A stretch of 64,000 nucleotides of DNA. It comes from Nonomuraea thailandensis (GTDB lineage Bacteria > Actinomycetota > Actinomycetes > Streptosporangiales > Streptosporangiaceae). The number at the start of each line of letters is the position of its first letter. Position 1 is the stretch's first letter. The stretch covers positions 3,493,501-3,557,500 of the forward strand of contig NZ_JAMZEB010000002.1 of the NCBI RefSeq assembly GCF_024172165.1, given 5' to 3'. Of this stretch, positions 51,914 to 59,234 are shown piece after piece. Under the pieces are notes generated by a model. That model was not told the origin of the DNA, ran no database searches, and worked only from the letters and a program-made list of their open reading frames with translations. A program made the position numbers and the translations under genes.

Positions 51914-52924
51914 TCAGGCGGCTCCGATCGTCGAGCGGGGGTCGAGCAGCGCGAGCAGCACGTCGACGAGGGTGTTGATGAGCAGGACCCCGACGCCGTA
52001 GACCAGGACGGTGCCCTGCACCAGGGGATAGTCCTTGGCGACGATCGAGGAGACGATCGTGGAGCCGAGGCCGGGCCAGGCGAAGACGTTCTCCACGAGC
52101 ACCGTCCCGGCCACGAGGGAGCTCAGCAGCATGCCGCCGAGCGTCAGGCTCGCCGTCACGGCGTTCGGCAGGGCGTGCACGAGCTGCACCCGCACGGGGG
52201 TGAGCCGCTTGGCCCGCGCCGTCCGGATGTAGTCGGCCTCCATCACGGCCAGCATCTCGACGCGCACGATGCGCGAGAGCACCGCGGCGGGGCCGATCGC
52301 CAGCGCGAGCGTCGGCAGCACGTAGGAGTTCCAGTCGTCGAGGCCCGCCACCGGGAAGAGCCTGGTCTGCACCGCCAGCAGGTAGACGAGCCCGACGGCG
52401 AGCAGGAAGTCGGGGATCGCGCTCAGCACGACGCTCGTTCCCGTGAACGCCAGCTCCGTACGCCGGCCCTTCCCGCGCCGCGTGATCACGGCCATCACCA
52501 CGCCCACCGGCACGGCGACGAGCAGCGACAGGACGAACGCGGCCACGGCGAGCTGCACCGTCGCCGGCAGCCGCTGGCCGATCATCTCGCTCACGGGGAG
52601 CCTGCTGGTGATCGAGACGCCCAGGTCGCCCTGGAGCAGGCGCCCGAGGAAGCCGGCGTACTGCTGCCAGAGCGGGTCGAGCAGCCCGAGCTCCTCCTTC
52701 GTGGCCTGCACCAGGTCCGCGGGGGCGGTCGGCCCGAGCGCGGCCCGCACCGGATCGCCCGGGACCAGGTGGATCATCAGGAACGAGGCGGTCACCAGGA
52801 CCCAGAGGGCCAGCAGCAGCCGTCTCGCCCGCCGCAGCGCGAAGCGGAACCACGGGTGCGACCACAGCCCGGCCGCCCTGCTCGCGAGGCCGGGCGGGAC
52901 GGCCGCCGGCGTTGAGCTCTTCAT
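51914..52924 (-). CDS. Dipeptide ABC transporter permease (DppB-like)
   Basis: A 336-residue permease, one base upstream of the fused gene. The N-terminal helix and the loop LVPGDPVRAALGPTA are typical of DppB/OppB. The EAA coupling loop is MEADYIRTARAKRLTPVRVQ and the end reads DVLLALLDPRST. About six hydrophobic helices are visible. It forms the channel with the DppC half of the fusion. Confidence 0.92.
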   Translation of the reverse strand: MKSSTPAAVPPGLASRAAGLWSHPWFRFALRRARRLLLALWVLVTASFLMIHLVPGDPVRAALGPTAPADLVQATKEELGLLDPLWQQYAGFLGRLLQGDLGVSITSRLPVSEMIGQRLPATVQLAVAAFVLSLLVAVPVGVVMAVITRRGKGRRTELAFTGTSVVLSAIPDFLLAVGLVYLLAVQTRLFPVAGLDDWNSYVLPTLALAIGPAAVLSRIVRVEMLAVMEADYIRTARAKRLTPVRVQLVHALPNAVTASLTLGGMLLSSLVAGTVLVENVFAWPGLGSTIVSSIVAKDYPLVQGTVLVYGVGVLLINTLVDVLLALLDPRSTIGAA

Positions 52925-52928
52925 ATCG

Positions 52929-54530
52929 TCAGCCGAGCATCCGGATGCTGGTCGGGACGATGCTGCCGATGATGGAGAGCTTCGCGCCCTTGACGAACGT
53001 CGGGACCACGTTGTTGGCGAACGGCACCACGTCGGCCGCCTTGTAGAGCGCCTGCTCGGCGGCGAACCAGTCCTTGCAGCCCTCGGAGCCGTTGGCGCTC
53101 ATCCCCTTGGTGGCGTGGGCGAGGTAGTCGGCGTTGTCGATGGAGGCGAAGTTGGTGCCCTTCGGGGCGGTGGTGCCGGAGACGAACGGCATGACCTGGT
53201 CGGGGGTGCTGACGTTGAGCGGCATCCAGACGATGTCCCAGGCGCCGGTGCCGAAGACCGCGCCGGACGCCTCGGTCTGGGTCTGCTGCTTGGCCGTGAC
53301 CTCGACCCCTGCCGCCTTCCACGCCGCCACCGCGAGCTCGGCCGCGGCGCCACCGCCGGTGCCGAGCGAGTTCGGGTAGATGAAGGTGAGCGAGAGCTTC
53401 TTGCCGTCCTTGGCGCGGATGCCGTCCGGCCCCTTCGTCCAGCCGGCGGCGTCGAGGGCGGCCCCGGCGGCGGCGACGTCGAAGGACGGCACGTGGCCGG
53501 TCACGGCGTCGCCGACGCAGCCGAGCGGCTCCAGGGCGGCGAGCTGGGTCGGCGGCGCGCCCTTGCCGGAGGTCAGCGCGATCTGGAGCTGCTTGAGGTC
53601 GAGCGCCTGGGTCAGCGCCATGCGCACGGCCGGGTCGGCGGTGGCGTGGCCGTCGCCCTGGTTGTACCACTGCTCGCCGATCAGCGCCTGCATGCCCACG
53701 GACTCCAGGCCCGCCCTGGCCAGGCGGTCGGCGTCCGGGCCGGTGATCTGGACGGCGCTGATGGTGCCGGCCAGCAGCTCGTTGGCGGAGGTGGTCTCAT
53801 TCGCGACGATCTTGACGACCACCTTGGCCGGCATGCCCGCCTCGGCCGTGGTGGCGCCGCCGGGGCCCCACGTGTAGCCCTTGCGCAGCTCGTAGGTGTA
53901 GCGGGTCGACGGGACCGCCTCGGTGAGGACGTACGGGCCGGTGCCGTTCGTCCCGGCCTTGAGGGTGGAGCGGTCCTTCATGCCGGCGTCGCACACCATC
54001 GGCAGGTTCGCCAGCGAGGTCAGCACGAAGGGGGCCGGCGTGGCGAGCTTGAGGGTGACCGTCGAGCCCGAGGCGGAGGCGGTCGTTCCCGCCGGGATGA
54101 AGACGCCCAGGAACGGGCTCTTGTTGTCCGGGTTCACCACGTACGTGATGTTGTCGACCACGGTCTTCGCCGTGAACGCCGTGCCGTCGGCGCAGGTGAT
54201 CCCGTCCTTGAGCTGGAGGGTGATCGTGCTGCCGTCGACGGTCCACGACGCGGCGAGCTGCGGCTGGATCGAGCCGTCCGCCGCGACCGACACCAGGTTG
54301 TCGTAGGCGTACTGCGTCAGGCCGAACAGGGCGCTGGTCGCCGATCCCTGCGGGTCGAGGGCGCCCGGGTCCGAGGCGAGGTTGAGCGTGAACGTCTTGC
54401 CGCCGGCGTAGGCGGCGGAGGCGCCCGGCGCGGCGGTGCCGGGCGCGCCGCTGCCGCAGGCGGCCAGGCCGAGCGAGCCGGTCAGCGTCAAGGCGAGCGC
54501 CGCGAGGGCCCTCGTGCGGGTGGGGGTCAT
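52929..54530 (-). CDS. Peptide ABC transporter substrate-binding lipoprotein (family 5)
   Basis: A 533-residue family 5 solute-binding protein. Signal: RTRALAALALTLTGSLGLAA followed by the lipobox Cys (LAAC at about residue 25). The mature N-terminus, KTFTLNLASDPGALDPQGSA, and later WTVDGSTITLQLKDGITCAD, are typical of DppA/OppA-like proteins. Ligand specificity cannot be read, but operon partners suggest D-amino-acid-containing di- or oligopeptides. The gene follows the first S12 hydrolase gene by 37 bases. Confidence 0.9.
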   Translation of the reverse strand: MTPTRTRALAALALTLTGSLGLAACGSGAPGTAAPGASAAYAGGKTFTLNLASDPGALDPQGSATSALFGLTQYAYDNLVSVAADGSIQPQLAASWTVDGSTITLQLKDGITCADGTAFTAKTVVDNITYVVNPDNKSPFLGVFIPAGTTASASGSTVTLKLATPAPFVLTSLANLPMVCDAGMKDRSTLKAGTNGTGPYVLTEAVPSTRYTYELRKGYTWGPGGATTAEAGMPAKVVVKIVANETTSANELLAGTISAVQITGPDADRLARAGLESVGMQALIGEQWYNQGDGHATADPAVRMALTQALDLKQLQIALTSGKGAPPTQLAALEPLGCVGDAVTGHVPSFDVAAAGAALDAAGWTKGPDGIRAKDGKKLSLTFIYPNSLGTGGGAAAELAVAAWKAAGVEVTAKQQTQTEASGAVFGTGAWDIVWMPLNVSTPDQVMPFVSGTTAPKGTNFASIDNADYLAHATKGMSANGSEGCKDWFAAEQALYKAADVVPFANNVVPTFVKGAKLSIIGSIVPTSIRMLG

Positions 54531-54567
54531 GCGGGGTCCTTATTCCGGAGGGTGTGAGCGGGAGATC

Positions 54568-55947
54568 TCAGGCGCGGGCGACCACACGGCCGTAGTGCAC
54601 GTACTTCGCCAGGCCCGCGTCGTCGCGGCCGATGAAGGCGAAGACCAGGTGGATGCCTTGGGTCGGTTCGAGCGAGATCAGCGAGTCACCCTCGAAGGCC
54701 ACGAGCTGAGCGCGCATCGGCTTCCCGCCGATCTCGGCGATGATGTCCTTGGGCACCCGGTCGAGCCAGATCGCGCCGTCGGCGTCCTGGCTGACGGTGA
54801 TGTCGTAGATCGTGTCGGAGTAGCGGCCCAGGTAGGGGGCCGGGTCGATCGTCCCGGGCTCGGCCGGCGGCACGGGGCGGCCCGGCAGGGCGACGCCGGT
54901 GAGCTCCTTGAGCAGGTGCGCCAGCACGTCGGTGAAGATGCCGAAGACGTCGCCGCCGTTGGTCAGCAGCGCGATCGCCACGCCGTGCTCGGGCGCGACC
55001 CGCAGGAAGGCCGCCTGGCCGATCGTCCCGCCGTCGTGGCCGACGACGGTGTGCCCGTCGTGCTCCTCGATCTCCCAGCCGAGCCCCCACGCGGTGCCCA
55101 TGCCGGCGAGCCGGGGCAGCTTCACCTGCGGCTGCCACATGGCGGCCACGGTGCCGGGCCGCAGCACGGCGGAGCCGTCCGGCGCGGCGCCGCCGGCCAG
55201 GTGCATGGCGACGAAGGAGAGCAGGTCGCGCGGGGTCATGGCGAGCATCGAGCCGGCCGGGGCGTTGGAGCGGGCCAGCGCCCAGACCGGCGCCGCAACC
55301 GGCTCGCCGTCCTCGCCCGGCACGTGGCCGACGGCGGCGCGGTGCAGGATCGCCTCGTACGGGCTCGGCGCGACGTGCGTGAGCCCGAGCGGCGCGACCA
55401 GCCGCTCGGCCAGCACCTCGTCGAACGGCTTGCCGCGCAGCACCTCGACCAGGCGGCCGAGCACCACGAAGCCGGTGTTGTTGTAGGAGAACACCTCGCC
55501 CGGCGCGAAGAGCTGCGGGATGTCGTGGATCGAGGCGAGGTACTTCTCGACCGCGTCGTCACCCCGCCCGGTGTCGGTGAAGATGTCGCCCTCGAAGCCC
55601 GCGACGTGGCACAGCAACTGCCGGGTGGTGATCGCGGAGGCCGCGGCCTCGTCGCCGACGCGGAACTCCGGCAGGTACGTCCGCAACGGCGCGTCCAGGT
55701 CGACCAGGCCCTCGTCGGCGAGCTGCATGACCAGCGCGCTGGTCCACAGCTTGGTGATCGAGCCGATCTGGAAGAGCGAGTCGGTGGTCACCTCGACGCC
55801 GGTGGCCCTGCTCAGGACACCGCCGGCGGCGGTGAGCACCTGGCCCTGGGTGAGAACGGCGACCGAGGCGCCCGGCACCCCGCGCTCGGCCACGATCTGC
55901 GCGAAGTGTTCGTCAAGCCAGCTCTGCACACTTTCCGGCGACATCAT
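54568..55947 (-). CDS. Serine hydrolase, beta-lactamase/D-aminopeptidase-like (S12), copy 2
   Basis: A 459-residue paralogue of the enzyme at 47838-49226, and the first gene of the operon. SxxK is in FQIGSITKLWTSALVMQLAD, YxN in FSYNNTGFVVLG and the third motif in VVGHDGGTIGQAAF. The C-terminal domain (TIDPAPYLGRYSDTIYDITV) is like that of copy 1. No signal peptide is visible, so it probably acts on imported material. The start is ATG 55947 or the next ATG 55944; a ribosome-binding site is not evident. Having two divergent copies in one operon suggests two peptide or ester specificities. Confidence 0.88.
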   Translation of the reverse strand: MMSPESVQSWLDEHFAQIVAERGVPGASVAVLTQGQVLTAAGGVLSRATGVEVTTDSLFQIGSITKLWTSALVMQLADEGLVDLDAPLRTYLPEFRVGDEAAASAITTRQLLCHVAGFEGDIFTDTGRGDDAVEKYLASIHDIPQLFAPGEVFSYNNTGFVVLGRLVEVLRGKPFDEVLAERLVAPLGLTHVAPSPYEAILHRAAVGHVPGEDGEPVAAPVWALARSNAPAGSMLAMTPRDLLSFVAMHLAGGAAPDGSAVLRPGTVAAMWQPQVKLPRLAGMGTAWGLGWEIEEHDGHTVVGHDGGTIGQAAFLRVAPEHGVAIALLTNGGDVFGIFTDVLAHLLKELTGVALPGRPVPPAEPGTIDPAPYLGRYSDTIYDITVSQDADGAIWLDRVPKDIIAEIGGKPMRAQLVAFEGDSLISLEPTQGIHLVFAFIGRDDAGLAKYVHYGRVVARA

Positions 55948-55988
55948 GCGGCTGAGGCTAGAAGGCGACCCCCGTCGCCGTACTCAGC

Positions 55989-56032
55989 CGATCGGACAAC
56001 CCGGCCTGGCGAGGTTTGTGCGATCGGACAAC
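55989..56032. promoter_or_regulatory. Two CGATCGGACAAC boxes upstream of the D-peptide operon
   Basis: CGATCGGACAAC occurs at 55989-56000 and 56021-56032, 32 bases apart (about three helical turns). The second box lies in a 16-base near-palindrome, TTGTGCGATCGGACAA (56016-56031). The same CGATCGGAC appears in reverse complement just upstream of pucR. These are candidate PucR binding sites for the operon promoter. Confidence 0.55.
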
Positions 56033-56150
56033 AGTCTCTGGCCGTCGTCAAGGTTCACGGTGATCTGGACATGCTCTCAACCCTTAGCCGCTCGCTCGCG
56101 CGGGTACCCCGTTCCGCGCATAGAATCGCATGGCTGGGCCCGCGCCAGGA

Positions 56151-57419
56151 TCAGCCGTTGGCCTTCCGCCAGGCGGAATGGTGGAGTCGGGCCTTACCCA
56201 GCGCCCAGGTCCGTGCGGTGGCAGGAGTCTTGTCCTCCCGCAGGCCCTCCAGCGTTCGGAGCATGCCCTCGGCGAAGGTGCGGCCGAGAGGGGTGCACCC
56301 GCCGGCCGCCAGCAATTGCTGAGTGACCACGAACGTGACCTCTCGCCAACGAGCGAAACGCGCCGCCGCAATCAGGCTGCCGGTCCGCTGCCACTCATGA
56401 CGCCAGAACAAGGCGATGCCCAGATGCGCATACGCGCCGTGGAACAGACTGAGGAACGGGCGCGGGTCGGGGCGCCAAGGAGCGTAGAAGAGGCCATGGG
56501 CGCCGGGACGTACCAAAGTGAACATCGTCATCAGTGCGTTCAGTTTCAGATGCTGCGTTTCGTGCACGAAGGTTTCCGCCGCCTGTGTGCCGTCCTGGGG
56601 GAGCGATAGCGCCACGCAGCCGAAAGCGGCCCGGCAACTGGCGCTCGCGTGCCCGCCGACCCGGGATTTCACCGGCGTGAGCACCTTTATGGCTGCGAAC
56701 ACCTCTGCCGCAGCCGCGGGATGATGAGCCGACAGGAGATCGGCACCCTCGCGCAGCCTCGACTGCCACGTGCCGAAGTCACGGGGCTGAACGGTCGCCC
56801 GCTGCCCGGGCTGGAAGGGGAACCCCGTGGCGTCGGTGTCGTCGAAGCGCACCTCCCAGGCGCCCTCACCGAGGGCCAGGTTGCGGATGTGCCTGCGGCC
56901 GGGAACCAGTCCGCCGGTGAAGGTAAGTGCTCCATCCCGGGCTCGAAGGACGTACGGGGTGCGATCCGCGGCACCAGGCACATCGTAGACTCCGTAGGAG
57001 GGGACGGCCAGGGTGTCACGCTCGGTGAGCGTGGCGAGGGTGAGTTCGGTCCGGGCCCGCCTGGCGGCCGCCAGCGCCAGCACCGCCAGCCTCTCCGGCC
57101 GGCCCTTCCGTGGATCCCCGGATCGCAGGGCATCAAGGGTCGCATGACCCCACAGCCCGACTGAGGGGTACCCGAGTACGCTCTTCACACACCCGTAGTG
57201 GTCGCGGCCCGACTCGATCAGCGCCGCGTAGCCTTCCGCCGCAACGCTCTTCTGGTCGCAGCTCGGCAGATCGTCGACCGCTTCGGCGATCCCACGGAAG
57301 AGCAGCAACTGTTTACTGAACTCGGCCGCGGCCAGCACCTCGACAGCCGTTGCGCCCCCTCCACCGTGACTCAGCTCGAGAAAGCTTTTCCGAGCGAGAG
57401 TGTGCAGGCCCGGCCTCAT
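56151..57419 (-). CDS. HExxH-motif peptide-modification protein (aKG-HExxH-type beta-hydroxylase)
   Basis: A 422-residue protein. The HExxH motif is in ETFVHETQHLKLNALM (His286, Glu287, His290), followed by LFYAPWRPDPRPFLSLFHGA and YAHLGIALFWRHEW, with a further His as possible third ligand. This is the pattern of the HExxH peptide-modification family found beside FxSxx-COOH and other RiPP genes, whose characterised members are iron/2-oxoglutarate peptide beta-hydroxylases. In many FxS clusters this domain is fused to FxsB in an inactivated form; here it is separate and the motif is intact. ATGA overlap couples it to the radical SAM gene upstream. Confidence 0.85.
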   Translation of the reverse strand: MRPGLHTLARKSFLELSHGGGGATAVEVLAAAEFSKQLLLFRGIAEAVDDLPSCDQKSVAAEGYAALIESGRDHYGCVKSVLGYPSVGLWGHATLDALRSGDPRKGRPERLAVLALAAARRARTELTLATLTERDTLAVPSYGVYDVPGAADRTPYVLRARDGALTFTGGLVPGRRHIRNLALGEGAWEVRFDDTDATGFPFQPGQRATVQPRDFGTWQSRLREGADLLSAHHPAAAAEVFAAIKVLTPVKSRVGGHASASCRAAFGCVALSLPQDGTQAAETFVHETQHLKLNALMTMFTLVRPGAHGLFYAPWRPDPRPFLSLFHGAYAHLGIALFWRHEWQRTGSLIAAARFARWREVTFVVTQQLLAAGGCTPLGRTFAEGMLRTLEGLREDKTPATARTWALGKARLHHSAWRKANG

Positions 57420-58657
57420 GCCGGTACCGCGCTTGATCTCGCGAGATCCGTGCCGACACGGGCCTTGATGTGGTGAATCAAGCGATAGAGATCTGGACAG
57501 TACACGGATGGATTCGCAAACCCCGCCCCCTCTTTATATCGGTGTGGATAGAAACCGCCCCCGCAGATCCACCGGAGGGTGCAGGAACGGCAGAGAGGAG
57601 CCAATGCCGCCAAGCCCAATTGCTGGGCCACCACCTGTCGCTCACGTAAGGCCGCATCGAAGGGATCGCGCAAGACATTGCGACCCGACCGTTTCACGCC
57701 AGGCCGGGACGTCTTGAGCACATCCCCCTGTTCGATGCCGCCATCGGTCTCCACGATGACGGTCCGATGGGGAGCGAGGCCCACTCCTTGGGCGGCGGCA
57801 CGTCCGCCGAGGAGCAGATTCACGATACCGGCCAGGAATCGCACGGTCACGGTCGTTCGGGTTCCCCCGTACCACAATTCGAAGATTTCGATGAGCCAAT
57901 CGGCGTAAGGTGTCGCAGGATCACCTTGCACGCGGCCGGGCGGGGGAACAGACCAGTGACCGTGCGGCAGGAGGAAATCGACCATGGGCGGGTCGTATTC
58001 GAGCAGTCCCTTGTACACGCTGGTCGCGTCGGTCCGCGGATCGATGACACAGAGCAGCCCGCCGAAAAGGTGCCGGTAGGACGGTGAAATCAGTCTGCGG
58101 ATTCCAGCCGCCACGAGGTCGTGGCTGCCCCCACCGTTCGGCGTCCGGCGATGACGGTTGTGCGCCGTCGCATCACCGTCCAGACTCACTCCCACCCGCA
58201 CGTCGTTGCGCTTGAACAACTGCAGGTACGGCTCGTGCAATCTCATGCCGTTGGTCTGGACGGTCATTTCCACATGTGCAAGATCGCCTGTCGCCCGCCT
58301 GATCAGCTCGATGATCTGAGCCAGGTCATGTGGCGTGCGAAGCAGCGGCTCGCCTCCGTGCAAGACGACCCTGACGTGTGTCAGGCGATGTCTCTCGGCA
58401 TGCTCGGCGATGCGTGCGGCGGCACGTGCGGCGACGGTGAGCGACATGATGCGGGGCTGGGTCCGCCAGCGTTGGTCGGCGGATCGATAGACATAGCAGT
58501 AATCGCATGCCAGATCGCACCGGCCATGTACTTTGAGTACGAATTCCTGGAACGGCGTGGGCCGCCAGCCGGTTGCCAGTAACGCGTCAATGTCAAGGTT
58601 CTCCGGCCAGTTGTCCGGTGTCTTGGAGCCGGCTCGCTGATCGCGGGCACCGCCCAT
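57416..58657 (-). CDS. fxsB: FxsB-family radical SAM/SPASM peptide maturase
   Basis: A 413-residue radical SAM enzyme. The cluster motif is C47-x3-C51-x2-C54 in HGRCDLACDYCYVYRSAD, followed by the SAM-binding GGEPLL. The segments PTPFQEFVLKVHGRCDLACD and VQTNGMRLHE are typical of FxsB. A SPASM-type C-terminus has Cys356, Cys359, Cys365 and Cys387 (CRSCTLRWICGGGFYPHRYK). The enzyme class forms three-residue cyclophane crosslinks in FxSxx-COOH peptides. The precursor gene starts about 195 bases away on the opposite strand, so they share an intergenic promoter region. Confidence 0.92.
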   Translation of the reverse strand: MGGARDQRAGSKTPDNWPENLDIDALLATGWRPTPFQEFVLKVHGRCDLACDYCYVYRSADQRWRTQPRIMSLTVAARAAARIAEHAERHRLTHVRVVLHGGEPLLRTPHDLAQIIELIRRATGDLAHVEMTVQTNGMRLHEPYLQLFKRNDVRVGVSLDGDATAHNRHRRTPNGGGSHDLVAAGIRRLISPSYRHLFGGLLCVIDPRTDATSVYKGLLEYDPPMVDFLLPHGHWSVPPPGRVQGDPATPYADWLIEIFELWYGGTRTTVTVRFLAGIVNLLLGGRAAAQGVGLAPHRTVIVETDGGIEQGDVLKTSRPGVKRSGRNVLRDPFDAALRERQVVAQQLGLAALAPLCRSCTLRWICGGGFYPHRYKEGAGFANPSVYCPDLYRLIHHIKARVGTDLARSSAVPA

Positions 58658-58852
58658 CGGATCTCCCGGGAATCAAGTTGGGTAAGTGATGCGATGCATT
58701 GCTCTGGCGGCGATAACAATAGTTCAGCTGGTCGTCGGTATCGAGTCGTGTAACATCGTTGTAGCGGTCGAGGGCCGGGCAGTGCCGGAGACGTTCGTAA
58801 GAGTTACTGCCGTCGCCCTTTGGTCTCACACCGGGGACGGGCGGCGGATCCC

Positions 58853-59023
58853 ATGACGGAGGACAGCGATGACCTGGTCGCCGAACTGCCAGATATCTCC
58901 AGCCTCGACCTCGATCAAGTCGCGTCACTGGCGAACCCCATGCTGGCCATGCTGTTGAGCCGGTTCCTGGCCGACCGATCCGGTTCGGACGCCCAGTGGG
59001 TCGGCTTCCAGGACGGATCCTAG
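58853..59023 (+). CDS. fxsA: FxsA-like RiPP precursor peptide, variant C-terminus FQDGS
   Basis: A 56-residue peptide from ATG 58853 (GGCGGATC upstream; a TTG 33 bases earlier is less likely). The leader reads MTEDSDDLVAELPDISSLDL, then DQVASLANPMLAMLLSRFLA, which has the length, acidic character and L-D/L-x-x-L spacing of FxsA leaders. The core ends W-V-G-F-Q-D-G-S. Canonical members end F-x-S-x-x; here position 3 is Asp. A Phe-Gln-Asp unit still fits the aromatic-X-X pattern of a three-residue cyclophane, with the crosslink expected at Asp beta-carbon. That is inference from the family. Confidence 0.85.
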   Translation: MTEDSDDLVAELPDISSLDLDQVASLANPMLAMLLSRFLADRSGSDAQWVGFQDGS

Positions 59024-59122
59024 ACAGGTGCCAGGGCACAGCCTGATCATCATGGACGGAGCGTATTCGGGGGTGCCGCCGAAGCCGGTCCCCTGATCAC
59101 CATACCGTCACGTGCTCGACTG

Positions 59123-59152
59123 TTTCTTTCCGGCTGAGGCCTTACCTATACT
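59123..59152 (+). promoter_or_regulatory. Candidate promoter of the fxsT gene
   Basis: TATACT at 59147-59152 is a good -10 hexamer and TTTCTT at 59123-59128 a weak -35, with 18 bases between. It lies in the 211-base gap between the precursor and fxsT genes, about 83 bases upstream of the fxsT start. The region is richer in A and T than its surroundings. Confidence 0.35.
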
Positions 59153-59234
59153 TCGGATGCCAGGGTGACCGCGCAGCTTCTGCGCCTCTTTCTCTGATAT
59201 TGGGCAGGGGCCGCGGTGGCGGAGACGGAGCGCG

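Noticed and set aside
59052-59096. 14-codon open frame after the precursor gene as a second core peptide
   Set aside because: It has no leader and no FxS-type end (ends PKPVP), and no ribosome-binding site.
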